From Dietzia sp. B32 (GTDB lineage Bacteria > Actinomycetota > Actinomycetes > Mycobacteriales > Mycobacteriaceae): 64,000 nucleotides of DNA. The translations under genes and the position numbers were made by a program. Below are positions 18,654-29,026 of this stretch, one piece after another; positions within the stretch are counted from its first letter, which is position 1; every line of letters begins with the position of its first letter. Where the stretch lies: positions 3,470,087 to 3,534,086 of the forward strand of contig NZ_CP093845.1 in NCBI RefSeq assembly GCF_024732245.1, read 5' to 3'. The notes beneath the pieces are model-generated. The model searched no databases. It saw nothing but the letters and a program-made list of their open reading frames with translations, and had not been told where the DNA came from.

Positions 18654-19364
18654 TCAGCCGTGGCGGCGCACCACGTCGGTCAGGTCGGCACGCTCGGCCC
18701 TGAACGTGTTGGCCGGGTGGTCGGCGTCGGCGTAACCGAACGAGATCCCGCACACGATGAGCCGGTCCTCGGGGATCTGCAGGTGCTCGCGGACCGCGTC
18801 CGAATAGAGGGCGATCGCGGCCTGGGCGCAGGTGGCCACTCCCAGTGACGTTGCGGCCGCCAGGAACGTCGACACATAGCCGCCGCAGTCCACCGCGCCG
18901 TACGTGCCGAGGCCCGCGTCCGAAGTGATCACCGCGACGTGCGGGGCGCCGAAGAAGCGGTAGTTCTCCAGCATCTGACGCAGCCGCGCATCCTTGTCCG
19001 ACCGCTCGATGCCGAGCGCCGAGTAGAGCCCGAATCCGCTCGCCCGGCGGCGATCGCCATACACACCGTCATACCGCTCCGGTGCGGGAAAATCCGAGCT
19101 CATGTCGCTGGAGAGCACGTGGTCGGTGAGGTGCTTACCGAATGCGGCCGTCGCCTGCCCCGTCACCAGCTCCACCTGCCAGGCCTGCGAGTTGCACCAC
19201 GACGCCGTGCGCTGGGCCATCCGGAAGATCCGGTCGATCGTCTCCTCCGGGACCGGCTCCGAGGTGAAGCCTCGGCAGCTGTTGCGGCCGTCGAGGATCT
19301 GCTCGAGCGTGGCAGCGGCGTCGAGCGTGGCGGCGGCGTCGAGCGTGGCGGCGGCGTCGGTCAT
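18654..19364 (-). CDS. Nitroreductase-family flavoprotein
   Basis: This 236-residue FMN-dependent oxidoreductase-like protein starts at ATG 19362-19364 behind GGAGG. It has the family features RNSCRGF near residue 27, a SWCNSQAWQVELV region, GGYVSTFLAAATSLGVATC and the C-terminal GISFGYAD segment followed by a basic tail. Nitroreductases use NAD(P)H to reduce nitro compounds or quinones; the physiological substrate is not evident. The first 20 residues are unusual: MTD is followed by three AAATLD-type units encoded by three 18-bp repeats. The gene points away from an intergenic region holding a palindromic repeat and the AbiEi-like gene. Confidence 0.85.
   Translation of the reverse strand: MTDAAATLDAAATLDAAATLEQILDGRNSCRGFTSEPVPEETIDRIFRMAQRTASWCNSQAWQVELVTGQATAAFGKHLTDHVLSSDMSSDFPAPERYDGVYGDRRRASGFGLYSALGIERSDKDARLRQMLENYRFFGAPHVAVITSDAGLGTYGAVDCGGYVSTFLAAATSLGVATCAQAAIALYSDAVREHLQIPEDRLIVCGISFGYADADHPANTFRAERADLTDVVRRHG
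19303..19356 (-). repeat. 18-bp tandem repeat, 3 copies, in nitroreductase N-terminus
   Basis: Units 19303-19320, 19321-19338 and 19339-19356 read TCGAGCGTGGCGGCGGCG on the plus strand, with a single substitution in the first. They encode repeated Thr-Leu-Asp-Ala-Ala-Ala on the minus strand at the extreme N-terminus of the nitroreductase. Confidence 0.95.
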
Positions 19365-19493
19365 GGGTCCTCCAGTGGGCGGCGGGGCGATGTGATCCCA
19401 GTCTCGCACGGTGCCCCGGGCGACGTGACAGGGGCTGCAGCCGCCTGCGCTGCCACTACTGCCCCAGCCGCCCCACCCGCACCCGCATCCGAC

Positions 19494-19529
19494 GCCGCAC
19501 CCGCCGCCGCACCCGCCGCCGCACCCGCG
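19494..19529. repeat. 12-bp tandem repeat, 3 copies
   Basis: GCCGCACCCGCC is repeated three times, the last copy ending in G. It is a simple intergenic minisatellite upstream of the nitroreductase gene. Confidence 0.85.
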
Positions 19530-19568
19530 GCTGAGCACAACACGAGCCACGGGACCGCGGGCGATCGA

Positions 19569-19650
19569 CTGACCTGTCGGATTCCGACTGACCTGTCGGA
19601 TTCCGACTGACGCGCGGGATCCCGCAGGTGAGTCGGAATCGGACAGGTCA
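19569..19650. repeat. Palindromic intergenic element, copy 1
   Basis: Two exact tandem copies of a 19-bp unit CTGACCTGTCGGATTCCGA (19569-19587, 19588-19606) are followed by CTGAC, a perfect 12-bp palindrome GCGGGATCCCGC (19614-19625) and an inverted copy of the unit (19632-19650). The inverted copy matches the second direct copy at 18 of 19 positions. The whole 82 bp would fold into a long hairpin. A second, diverged copy lies at 20839-20921 on the other side of the AbiEi-like gene, in the same orientation. Confidence 0.9.
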
Positions 19651-19809
19651 CGATGCGTCGCCCCGGCCCAGGGCAGTCGCCGCTCGGCGGACGAGGGTCC
19701 AACGGGAGTGGCGGTGCCCGTTATCCACAACCGCTGCCGCCTCCACAGGTGAGCGTGAATCGGGCGTCTGAAACCCGGCCCGGAGCGGTGCCTCGGTGAT
19801 CATCAGCGT

Positions 19810-20739
19810 GTGCACGAGATCAACGAACTACGCCAGATGCTGTTGACGACCGACGAATTGGTCGGCCGGGGAATGTCCAGCCAGTTGCTCAGCCGATCGG
19901 TGGCCTCCGGAGAACTGGTCAGGCTGCGACCCGGGTTCTATGTCCCGGGCACCGCCAAGGAGCTCCCGCGGGAGTCCCGTCACCTGCTGTCGGTGTTGGC
20001 GGCGGATGCTGCCCTGGGCTCGCCCGTGTTCTCCCACTCGTCTGCCGCTCTGGTGCACGGCTTGCCCGGATGGGGTCTGCCGCTGGGGCGGGTCACCACC
20101 TCGGCTGCGGGTGACAAGGGCCGCAGCCGTACGTCGCGTCTGGTCACGCACCACACGGTGGGGCTCGACGAGGAGGAGGTCACCAGAGTCGACGGGCTGC
20201 AGGTGACGACTCCGGCGAGGACTGTGGTGGATGTCGCGCTGTCAACGGGAAGGGACGCTGCGGTGTCGGTCGCGGACGCCGCCCGGCATCGTGGACTCGT
20301 CACGGACCCGGACGTGGAACTCGCGTTGCAGCAGGCCTCGGGACGAATGGGGATAAGGAAGGCCCGGTCGGCGTTGGGCCTGGTCGATCATCGGAGCGAG
20401 AGCGTGGCGGAGACGCTGAGCCGGCTGACGTTCATCGATCACGGGCTGCCGACGCCCGAGACCCAGGCGAACATTTTCGACACCCACGGCAACCGCATCG
20501 CGCGGGTGGATTTCTTGTGGCGCGAGTTCGGGGTGATCGGGGAATGCGATGGGTTCGGCAAGTACTTCGACGGCGCGGACGGGTTCGAACTCAGACGCCG
20601 ACTGGCTCGTGAGAAAGACCGGGACGCTGAGTTGCTGGCCCTCGGCTATCGGGTCCTGCACTGGCGGTGGGCGGATCTCGAGCAGCCGCGTCTCCTCGCC
20701 GAGCGGATTCGAAGAGTCCTCTACCCGGCCGCCGCGTGA
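19810..20739 (+). CDS. AbiEi-type antitoxin-domain / DUF559-like nuclease-fold protein
   Basis: The 309-residue protein has an AbiEi-like winged-helix N-terminus (LLTTDELVGRGMSSQLLSRS, then VRLRPGFYVPGT). The C-terminus resembles DUF559/Vsr-type PD-(D/E)XK folds: RVDFLWREFGVIGECDG provides the acidic residues, and RDAELLALGYRVLHWRWADL ends the domain. Such proteins are common singletons in actinobacteria. They are often labelled type IV antitoxin-like, but no AbiEii nucleotidyltransferase toxin gene is adjacent here. GTG 19810 is the assumed start. The gene is bracketed by two copies of a palindromic repeat, which suggests it arrived or moves as a unit. Nuclease activity is inferred only from the motif. 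Confidence 0.75.
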   Translation: MHEINELRQMLLTTDELVGRGMSSQLLSRSVASGELVRLRPGFYVPGTAKELPRESRHLLSVLAADAALGSPVFSHSSAALVHGLPGWGLPLGRVTTSAAGDKGRSRTSRLVTHHTVGLDEEEVTRVDGLQVTTPARTVVDVALSTGRDAAVSVADAARHRGLVTDPDVELALQQASGRMGIRKARSALGLVDHRSESVAETLSRLTFIDHGLPTPETQANIFDTHGNRIARVDFLWREFGVIGECDGFGKYFDGADGFELRRRLAREKDRDAELLALGYRVLHWRWADLEQPRLLAERIRRVLYPAAA

Positions 20740-20838
20740 GCCGAGGGAGTGCGGAGGGCGCCGGGGAACCACGACACGGCGCGGCAAGACCCGTCACTCC
20801 GTCCCGCCCGCCCTGCCCGTCGTGGCTACCCATCCCGG

Positions 20839-20921
20839 CTGACCTGTCCGATTCTGCCTGACCTGTCCGATTCTGCCTGACCCGTGGGGTCCCGCAGGTG
20901 AGGCGGAATCCGAGAGGTCAG
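20839..20921. repeat. Palindromic intergenic element, copy 2
   Basis: Two exact tandem copies of CTGACCTGTCCGATTCTGC (20839-20857, 20858-20876) are followed by CTGACCCGTGGGGTCCCGC and an inverted copy (20903-20920, 15 of 18 matches to the second unit). Order, spacing and orientation equal those of copy 1 at 19569-19650. It ends 31 bp before the S4-domain gene, so it may also influence that gene's expression. Confidence 0.9.
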
Positions 20922-20952
20922 GTTGCGGGCATGGTGGGGTTATCCTCGCGCC

Positions 20953-21318
20953 ATGAGTGTTCGGGTGGACGCGTGGACGTGGTCGGTGCGGTTGTTCCCG
21001 TCGCGGACCAAGGCGGCGGCAGCCTGCCGTGGCGGGCACGTCAAGGTCAACGGCGAGGCGGTGCAGCCGTCGAAGCCCGTCGTACCCGGCGACCGCGTGC
21101 AGGTCACCGGCGCCCTCGGGCGGGTCCGCATCCTCGAGGTGGTGCGGACGGTCAACAAGCGGGTCGGCGCCCCGGTGGCCGCGACCTGCTACATCGACCA
21201 TTCGCCCCCGCCTCCGCCCAAGGAGGTCCTGGCCTCCCAGCCGCGGCGGGACCGCGGCGCCGGACGGCCCACCAAGCGGGAGCGGAGGGAGACCGACCGG
21301 CTGCTGGGCCGCGACTGA
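20953..21318 (+). CDS. S4-domain RNA-binding protein (Hsp15-like)
   Basis: The 121-residue protein opens with an S4 domain (VRVDAWTWSVRLFPSRTKAAAACRGGHVKVNG) as in Hsp15 (HslR), which in E. coli binds stalled 50S-peptidyl-tRNA complexes. Residues 45-80 complete the domain. The last 40 residues are strongly basic and Pro-rich (PPPPPKEV, RPTKRERRETDRLLG), as usual for this actinobacterial group. ATG 20953 is the likely start, and the ribosome site is weak. It is monocistronic, convergent with treY, and has the palindromic element just upstream. Confidence 0.85.
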   Translation: MSVRVDAWTWSVRLFPSRTKAAAACRGGHVKVNGEAVQPSKPVVPGDRVQVTGALGRVRILEVVRTVNKRVGAPVAATCYIDHSPPPPPKEVLASQPRRDRGAGRPTKRERRETDRLLGRD

Positions 21319-21413
21319 GAGCCCGCGGCTGAGCGCCCCGCGAATGACGGATCCGCAGCTGAGCGCCCCGCGACCGAGGGCCCCGCGTCCGAGCGACCCG
21401 GCGAGCTCGCGAG

Positions 21414-23894
21414 TCAGCCGTCCTCGCGGACGATCACCACGACCGCCGTGTCACTGAGCAGCTCGCCGAGATCGACGCGGCCCGAGATCGGCGACCCGTC
21501 CGGGCGGACCGACCACGACCCCTCCGGCAAGAGCACCTCGGTCCCGGTGAACTCCGCGGCGGGCAACACCGCGGTGCGCCGCCGCGCGATCATCCCGACC
21601 GCCGGCCGATCATCGACGGCCCGCGTGAACGCCACCACGTCGGAGGCGGCGGGCCCCTGCACGGGCAGCGGCACGTACGCCCCGCCGGTCAGGGCCTCCG
21701 GATACGCCCGCCGCAACCGCAGCAGTTCGCGGACCAGCACGAACTTCGGGTGTCCCGCGCGGGCGACGGCGCCGGAGCGCAGCGGCCCGTAATCAACGAA
21801 CCGGCGGTTGTCGGGGTCGACGAGGGAGTCCTCCCACACCTCCGTCCCCTGGTAGACGTCGGGGATGCCGGGGCCGAGCAGCTGCGCGGCCTTGGCGATC
21901 AGCGAGTTGTCCCGGCCCGCCGGCGCGATGCGCTCGACGAACGGCCCGAGCACCCCGCCGCCGGAGTCGATCAGAGCATCGATCCACCGGTGCACGCCGG
22001 ACTCGAAATCGGCATCCTGATCAGTCCACGTGGTGTGGACGGCGGCCTCACGCATCGCCTTGTCGGCGTAGTCGTGCAGGCGCGACCGCAGTTCGTCGGT
22101 CGGTCCGCCCCGCTCGGGCCACACACCAACGATCACCTGGAGCAGGAAGTATCCGGCGTCCTCGGCGGGCGGCGGGAACCGGTCGAACACGCGCGAGACG
22201 AAGTCCGCCCACTCGTCGGGGAGCTGCGAGAGCACCGAGATCCGCGCGCGGACGTCCTCGCCGCGCTTGGTGTCGTGGGTACTCAGGGCCGTCATCGCCA
22301 GCGGGGTGTCGCGGGCCCGTTCGGCCATCGTCAGGTGGAACGCCTCGACCGGCAGGCCCATCCGCCCGGGGGAGCCGCCGACCTCGTTGAGTGAGACCAG
22401 CCGCCCGAGCCGGTAGAACAACCGGTCCTCCTCGGCCTTGGCGGTGGCGGCGCCGGTGACCTGCGCGAGCCGGGTGGACGCCTCGCCGCCGCGGGCCAGC
22501 GCCCCGGCCACGAGCCCCAGCGCGGGTGCCAGCTCGGCCCGCTGCCGACGCAGCTCCCCGAGGATCATGGGCAGGGTGCCGCGCAGGACGGGGTAGTCGG
22601 CGCGGTAGAACGGCGTGCGCGCGACCACCGAGATCAGTGCTTCCCGGAGGAGGGCGTCCTCGTCGTCGTCGCTTCCATATCCGTCGTCGCTTCCATACCC
22701 GTCGACCCCGGAGCCGTCCGGCCCCACAGCGGCCTCGCGGCGCACCGCGCGCGCCAACCGCGCCAGCTCGGGCGCCAGATCCTCCTCCACGATCTGCCGC
22801 TTGAGTTCGGCGGACTGGGCGTGGACCTGGTCCTCGTCGCCGGGGCCGCCGCTGTACCGTCGGGCCAGTTCCGACAGCGGGCCCTCACCGCGGGGGTCGA
22901 CGAGCAGGTGGTCGATCAGCCGCAGCGCGTCGTACCCGGTGGTGCCGTCGACGCCCATGGTGGGGTCGAGCACCTCGGGCGGGGTCGAATCGGTACCGGG
23001 CGCGAGGATCTTCTCCACCAGCAGTACACGGTCGTCACCGGCGAGTTCCCGCAGTCGACGCGCGTACCCGACGGGGTCGGCGAGCCCGTCGGGGTGATCG
23101 ACGCGGATGGCGTCGACGAGGTCCTCCTCGCACCAGCGGCGTACCTCGGCGTGGGTGGCGTCGAAGACCGCGGGGTCCTCCTGCCGCAGCCCGGCCAGCC
23201 CCGTCACGGTGAAGAACCGCCGGTAGCCCAGCAGCGGCTCACGCCAGTGGACGAGTCGGTAGTGCTGGCGGTCGTGGACCTCCTGCGCGGTGCCGTCGGC
23301 GGTGCCCGGTGTGATGGGGAACCGGTGGTCGTAGAAGCCGAGCTCGGCCTCGCCGGAGTCGGTGTCGGTGGGTGCGACGACGACGAGGTCGGCCACGTCG
23401 TCCGGTGACCCCAGGACGGGGATCGCGATCTTGCCGCCGGCCCCGTTCGCGTCCTCGGTGTCGAAGTCGAAGAACGGGAACTGCGGCGAGTCGGAGCCCC
23501 GCTTCAGCGCGTCCCACCACCACGGGTTGGCGGCCGGCTCGTCCACACCGAGGTGGTTGGGGACGATGTCCACCACGAGACCCAGCCCGTGGGACCGGCA
23601 CGCCGCCCGCAGTGAGCGCAGCGCGTCGATCCCGCCGAGTTCCGCCGAGACCGTGGTCGGATCCACGACGTCGTATCCGTGCGTGGAACCGGGTGTGGCG
23701 GTCAGGACGGGCGAGAGGTACACCGCGCCCACGCCGAGGTCTGCCAGGTAGGGCACGAGGTCCTCGGCGTCGGCCAGGGTGAAGCCGCGGCCGTCGGGGT
23801 CCGAGGCGGGGGTGCGCAGCTGGAGGCGGTAGGTGCTCGCCAGCACTGCTGCGCGGGCCAGCGGCGTCGCCCCGGTCGGGTCCTCGACGGCCAT
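21414..23894 (-). CDS. treY: Malto-oligosyltrehalose synthase
   Basis: TreY isomerises the reducing-end alpha-1,4 bond of a maltodextrin to the alpha,alpha-1,1 bond of trehalose. The 826-residue GH13 enzyme opens with ASTYRLQLRTP and shows GVGAVYLSPVLTATPGSTHGYDVVDPT, VDIVPNHLG, IRVDHPDGLADP (nucleophile Asp), VLLVEKIL (acid Glu) and STHDTKRGEDVRAR. It lies 2 bp downstream of glgX on the same transcript. A low-complexity insert near residue 400 contains two YGSDD units and an acidic run. With treZ (15720-17567) and glgX it forms the TreX-TreY-TreZ route from glycogen to trehalose. Confidence 0.95.
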   Translation of the reverse strand: MAVEDPTGATPLARAAVLASTYRLQLRTPASDPDGRGFTLADAEDLVPYLADLGVGAVYLSPVLTATPGSTHGYDVVDPTTVSAELGGIDALRSLRAACRSHGLGLVVDIVPNHLGVDEPAANPWWWDALKRGSDSPQFPFFDFDTEDANGAGGKIAIPVLGSPDDVADLVVVAPTDTDSGEAELGFYDHRFPITPGTADGTAQEVHDRQHYRLVHWREPLLGYRRFFTVTGLAGLRQEDPAVFDATHAEVRRWCEEDLVDAIRVDHPDGLADPVGYARRLRELAGDDRVLLVEKILAPGTDSTPPEVLDPTMGVDGTTGYDALRLIDHLLVDPRGEGPLSELARRYSGGPGDEDQVHAQSAELKRQIVEEDLAPELARLARAVRREAAVGPDGSGVDGYGSDDGYGSDDDEDALLREALISVVARTPFYRADYPVLRGTLPMILGELRRQRAELAPALGLVAGALARGGEASTRLAQVTGAATAKAEEDRLFYRLGRLVSLNEVGGSPGRMGLPVEAFHLTMAERARDTPLAMTALSTHDTKRGEDVRARISVLSQLPDEWADFVSRVFDRFPPPAEDAGYFLLQVIVGVWPERGGPTDELRSRLHDYADKAMREAAVHTTWTDQDADFESGVHRWIDALIDSGGGVLGPFVERIAPAGRDNSLIAKAAQLLGPGIPDVYQGTEVWEDSLVDPDNRRFVDYGPLRSGAVARAGHPKFVLVRELLRLRRAYPEALTGGAYVPLPVQGPAASDVVAFTRAVDDRPAVGMIARRRTAVLPAAEFTGTEVLLPEGSWSVRPDGSPISGRVDLGELLSDTAVVVIVREDG

Positions 23895-23896
23895 GC

Positions 23897-26041
<2,145 letters not shown>

Positions 26042-26098
26042 GAGAACCAAGGGTAGTGCCTAGCGGCGTCGAGCCGCCGTTGTGCGGACAGCGGCGGG

Positions 26099-28258
26099 TC
26101 ACCACCACCCGGTGGCGGGCCCCATCTGACGGGCGAGTTCGCCAGAGGCGGACCGGACCCACGAGCCCGAGAGGTGGTGGGAGTCGTGGTAGACGATCAC
26201 GTTGCCCACCACGGCGGGGCAGTCCTCCGGGTTGCACAGGCCGTCGCTGAGGTCGAGCAGGCGAACCGAGTCCAGGCCCGCGGCGGCGATCGCGGCGGGG
26301 TTGATGGGGGAGATGGAGCGCTCCCGCGGCATACCGCACTCCTCCGGGGTGCCGCCGTCGCCGAGGCAGTCGCTGGCGCGGATGGGGCCGCGGCCCCGGT
26401 TGAGCCACGGGGTGTCGCGGATGGCGATCACGCCGATGCCCTGCTCGCCCAGCGCCCGCCACAGGTCCACGTACTGGCGGGGGGTGACGTCGGGCCCCAC
26501 GACGCCGACCGGGCGGGTGGCGGTGGTGAACACGAAGTCCGGGTTCAGTCCGACGAGGGCGGCGAGCGCCTCGGGGGTCCATTGTGCGCAGCTCTCGTAC
26601 AGCGGTTCGTCACCGTCGGAGACCGAGGCGTCGAGTGTGAGCGGGCAGCCCATCTTGAGGACGGTGACCACCCGGAAGCCGTAGTGCCGGCCGACCTCGT
26701 CGAGGCCGCTGATCCAGTGTTCGGCGTGGGATCCGCCGGTCAGGGCGATCGTGCGGGGGGAGGTGACGTCGCCGTACACGCACATCTCGACCTCGGTGGA
26801 CTCGAAGTCGGAGATGCAGCCGTCCAGGGTGCTGGCGGGGAGGTCGTTGCCGACCTGGATGAGGGAGGGCACGTACGACACGTCGTCGGGCACGGGGACG
26901 TCCTCGAGGTACGCCCGCGCGCCGGGGTGGTCCGGGTCGGTGAGGGAGTCGACGTAGGGGACGGCCGAGCGGGAGTTGGAGGTGGCGCCCCACCAGCCGA
27001 CGGTGCCCAGATTGGCGACGGCGGCGACGACGACGAGGACGCTGGCGCCCACGAACAGCCTCTGCTCACGGGCCGAACGGGCCGGACCGCCCCGTTTCCG
27101 GTCGCGTGCCGCAGCCGCCGGGGTGGTGCGTCCGCGTGCCCGGCTGGGCATCCGCACCGGGCGTTCGACGTACTTCTCGGTGATGAGCGCCAGCACGATC
27201 GAGATGGCGATGATCACGAGTCCGGAGACCACGGTGATCTCGGCCTCGCGGTCGTGGGACAACCACAGGATGAGCAGCGGCCAGTGCCACAGGTACAGCG
27301 AGTAGGAGATGTCTCCCAGGCGCCGGAACACCCGCGCGGACAGGAGCCAGGTGATCGGGTCCTTCCACGGGGTGGCGCGCTGTCCGGGCGGCAGGTTGCC
27401 GCCGAGGATGATGAGCAGGGCGCCGCCGATGGGGTACCAGGCGAGGGGGCCGGGGAAGTAGCCGGCGCCGTCGAAGAGGAAGCCGGTGCTCACCACGAGG
27501 AACAGGCCGGCGGCAGTGGCGAGCAGTCGCAGCGGCCAGGGCAGGACGATCCCGGCGAGCACGATGGCCACCAGTCCACCGACGAGGAGCTCCCACATGC
27601 GGGCGCCGGTGTCGTAGTAGTTCCACGCCTGGTTGGTGGCCTGCCCGAGGACCGCCCACCATGCCGAGGCCGCGGTCCCCGCGGCGACGACGCCCACGAG
27701 CAGCCATTTCGGTGTTCCGCGTCGGATCACGAGGCGCCAGAGGGCGGTCCCGCCCAGGATCACCGCGAGGGCCACGAGGTAGAACTGCCCCTGGACGGAC
27801 ATGGACCACAGGTGCTGCAGCGGCGAGATGGTGGCGTCGGCCGCGGCGTAGTCCGACGCCGTGAACGCCAGTTCCCAGTTCTGGTAGTAGAGCAGCGAGG
27901 CGACGGTCTGCTCGAAGATGGCCGACCACTGGGTGGGCGGCTTGATGAGCACGGTGCCCAGGACGGTGGCGGCGATCGTCACGACCAGGGCGGGGTAGAG
28001 CCTGCGGACCAGCCGCTTGAGGTGCGGCAGGGGGGAGAGCGGGGAGCCCGGGTCTCCGGCGCCGCGCAGGAGCGACCCGAGGAAGAAGAAGCCGGACAGG
28101 GTGAGGAAGACGTCCACGCCGCCGGAGACCCGGCCCATCCAGATGTGGAAGACCACCACGAGTGCGATCGCCAGGCCGCGCAGGCCATCGATGTCGTGCC
28201 GGTAGGCCATCGTCCCGCGGCGCCGACCGGCAGGCGCGGGAGCAGATGTGGTGGCCAC
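26099..28258 (-). CDS. Acyltransferase-3 / SGNH membrane O-acyltransferase
   Basis: The 719-residue OafB-type protein has an N-terminal integral-membrane acyltransferase-3 domain of about 10 helices (RHDIDGLRGLAIALVVVFHI, then GGVDVFLTLSGFF). It also has a C-terminal extracytoplasmic SGNH domain (about 440-719). The SGNH catalytic Ser lies in ALTGGSHAEHW, and the Asp-His pair in VIVYHDSHHLSGSW. Such enzymes O-acetylate cell-envelope glycans or glycolipids; the acceptor is unknown. GTG 28258 has AGGAAG upstream, while ATG 28210 is a shorter alternative. It sits upstream of glgX on the same strand, 57 bp away. Confidence 0.88.
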   Translation of the reverse strand: MATTSAPAPAGRRRGTMAYRHDIDGLRGLAIALVVVFHIWMGRVSGGVDVFLTLSGFFFLGSLLRGAGDPGSPLSPLPHLKRLVRRLYPALVVTIAATVLGTVLIKPPTQWSAIFEQTVASLLYYQNWELAFTASDYAAADATISPLQHLWSMSVQGQFYLVALAVILGGTALWRLVIRRGTPKWLLVGVVAAGTAASAWWAVLGQATNQAWNYYDTGARMWELLVGGLVAIVLAGIVLPWPLRLLATAAGLFLVVSTGFLFDGAGYFPGPLAWYPIGGALLIILGGNLPPGQRATPWKDPITWLLSARVFRRLGDISYSLYLWHWPLLILWLSHDREAEITVVSGLVIIAISIVLALITEKYVERPVRMPSRARGRTTPAAAARDRKRGGPARSAREQRLFVGASVLVVVAAVANLGTVGWWGATSNSRSAVPYVDSLTDPDHPGARAYLEDVPVPDDVSYVPSLIQVGNDLPASTLDGCISDFESTEVEMCVYGDVTSPRTIALTGGSHAEHWISGLDEVGRHYGFRVVTVLKMGCPLTLDASVSDGDEPLYESCAQWTPEALAALVGLNPDFVFTTATRPVGVVGPDVTPRQYVDLWRALGEQGIGVIAIRDTPWLNRGRGPIRASDCLGDGGTPEECGMPRERSISPINPAAIAAAGLDSVRLLDLSDGLCNPEDCPAVVGNVIVYHDSHHLSGSWVRSASGELARQMGPATGWW

Positions 28259-28399
28259 TGGCGGGTACTTCCTGACGTGTCGTCCGGTTGGTCGGTGGGG
28301 CCCGGCCCGGCGTCCGGGCACCGTGCCGGAAGCCGGCGGAGCCGGGTCCGATTACACCACAACGGGTCGGCACCACCGGCGTTGGTACAGTCCGTGCGC

Positions 28400-29026
28400 A
28401 TGACCAGCCCGTCGTCGTCGACCACTCCCGCGCGCCCGGGCGGTACGGTCGCGCACGCGGCGTCGACCCTGCTCGGCGTGGTGGGCCCGTTCCTCGCCGC
28501 GGTGCTGTTGTGGATCGTCGCGGCGCCCCGCGCGGAACTGTTGTCGGTGGGCGACGGCCGGGGGCTGCGGCTACCGGATTCGGGGGCGGACGGCGGCAGT
28601 CAGCTGCTCGTCCTGGTCGTCCTGCTGGGGTTCGCGACCGTCTGCGCGGTAATGGTGCTGTGGCGGCGACATCCTCATCTCCGGCGGCCGGCGGGCGTTC
28701 CCGCGCTCGCGGTGCTGCCGGGCCTGATCTGCGCGCTCGCCGCCGCGGCCGCCACCCCGCTGGCCGATGTGCTGGCCGCGCCCCCGGGCGATGCCCCCTA
28801 CGGCGAGCTCGTCCGGCAGGCGCCGGCCGCCGGCGATCTGTTCTTCGACCGCATGGTCTTCGGGACCTCCGGCCCCGCGTGGGACTGGTTCCCTCCCGGC
28901 CTCGACTGGGTGGTCCTCGGGGCCATGATCGCGGCGTTCACCGTGGCGGTCCTGGCGTACCTCAGTCCCGCGGGGGATCTGGGTGACCCGTCCGTCACCC
29001 GGCCGTCGTCGGCGGGCGCAGCGTAG
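28400..29026 (+). CDS. Four-helix membrane protein, DUF2567-like
   Basis: This 208-residue integral membrane protein has four hydrophobic segments (about 20-37, 62-83, 96-118 and 173-192). It opens with an Ser/Thr/Pro-rich tail and then LLGVVGPFLAAVLLWIVAAPRAEL, which recalls the mycobacterial DUF2567 family. A moderately long loop between helices 3 and 4 contains DWFPPG. The position next to the nrtR-nadA region also fits the M. tuberculosis neighbour of nadA, recalled from memory. Its end overlaps the convergent nrtR gene by 32 bp. The function is unknown. Confidence 0.7.
   Translation: MTSPSSSTTPARPGGTVAHAASTLLGVVGPFLAAVLLWIVAAPRAELLSVGDGRGLRLPDSGADGGSQLLVLVVLLGFATVCAVMVLWRRHPHLRRPAGVPALAVLPGLICALAAAAATPLADVLAAPPGDAPYGELVRQAPAAGDLFFDRMVFGTSGPAWDWFPPGLDWVVLGAMIAAFTVAVLAYLSPAGDLGDPSVTRPSSAGAA

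Larger units (their letters stand above)
19365..19809. other. Intergenic region with two kinds of repeat
   Basis: This 445-bp divergent gap has no supported gene. It holds a 3 x 12-bp tandem repeat (19494-19529), the first copy of a palindromic element (19569-19650), and a single exact TTATCCACA at 19721-19729 shortly before the AbiEi-like gene. A Pro/Ala-rich frame crosses it but lacks a ribosome site. Confidence 0.7.

Noticed and set aside
19494-19650. CRISPR-like look of short repeats
   Set aside because: There are no unique spacers, units are directly adjacent, and no cas genes are present.
19721-19729. Exact TTATCCACA (DnaA-box sequence)
   Set aside because: A single box with no cluster, no AT-rich unwinding region and no dnaA/dnaN neighbours is not an origin. 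It may be chance or a regulatory motif of the AbiEi-like gene.
26174-28399. Plus-strand frame leading into the DUF2567-like gene
   Set aside because: It is antisense to the acyltransferase. Only the last 208 codons from ATG 28400 look like a real protein with membrane helices.
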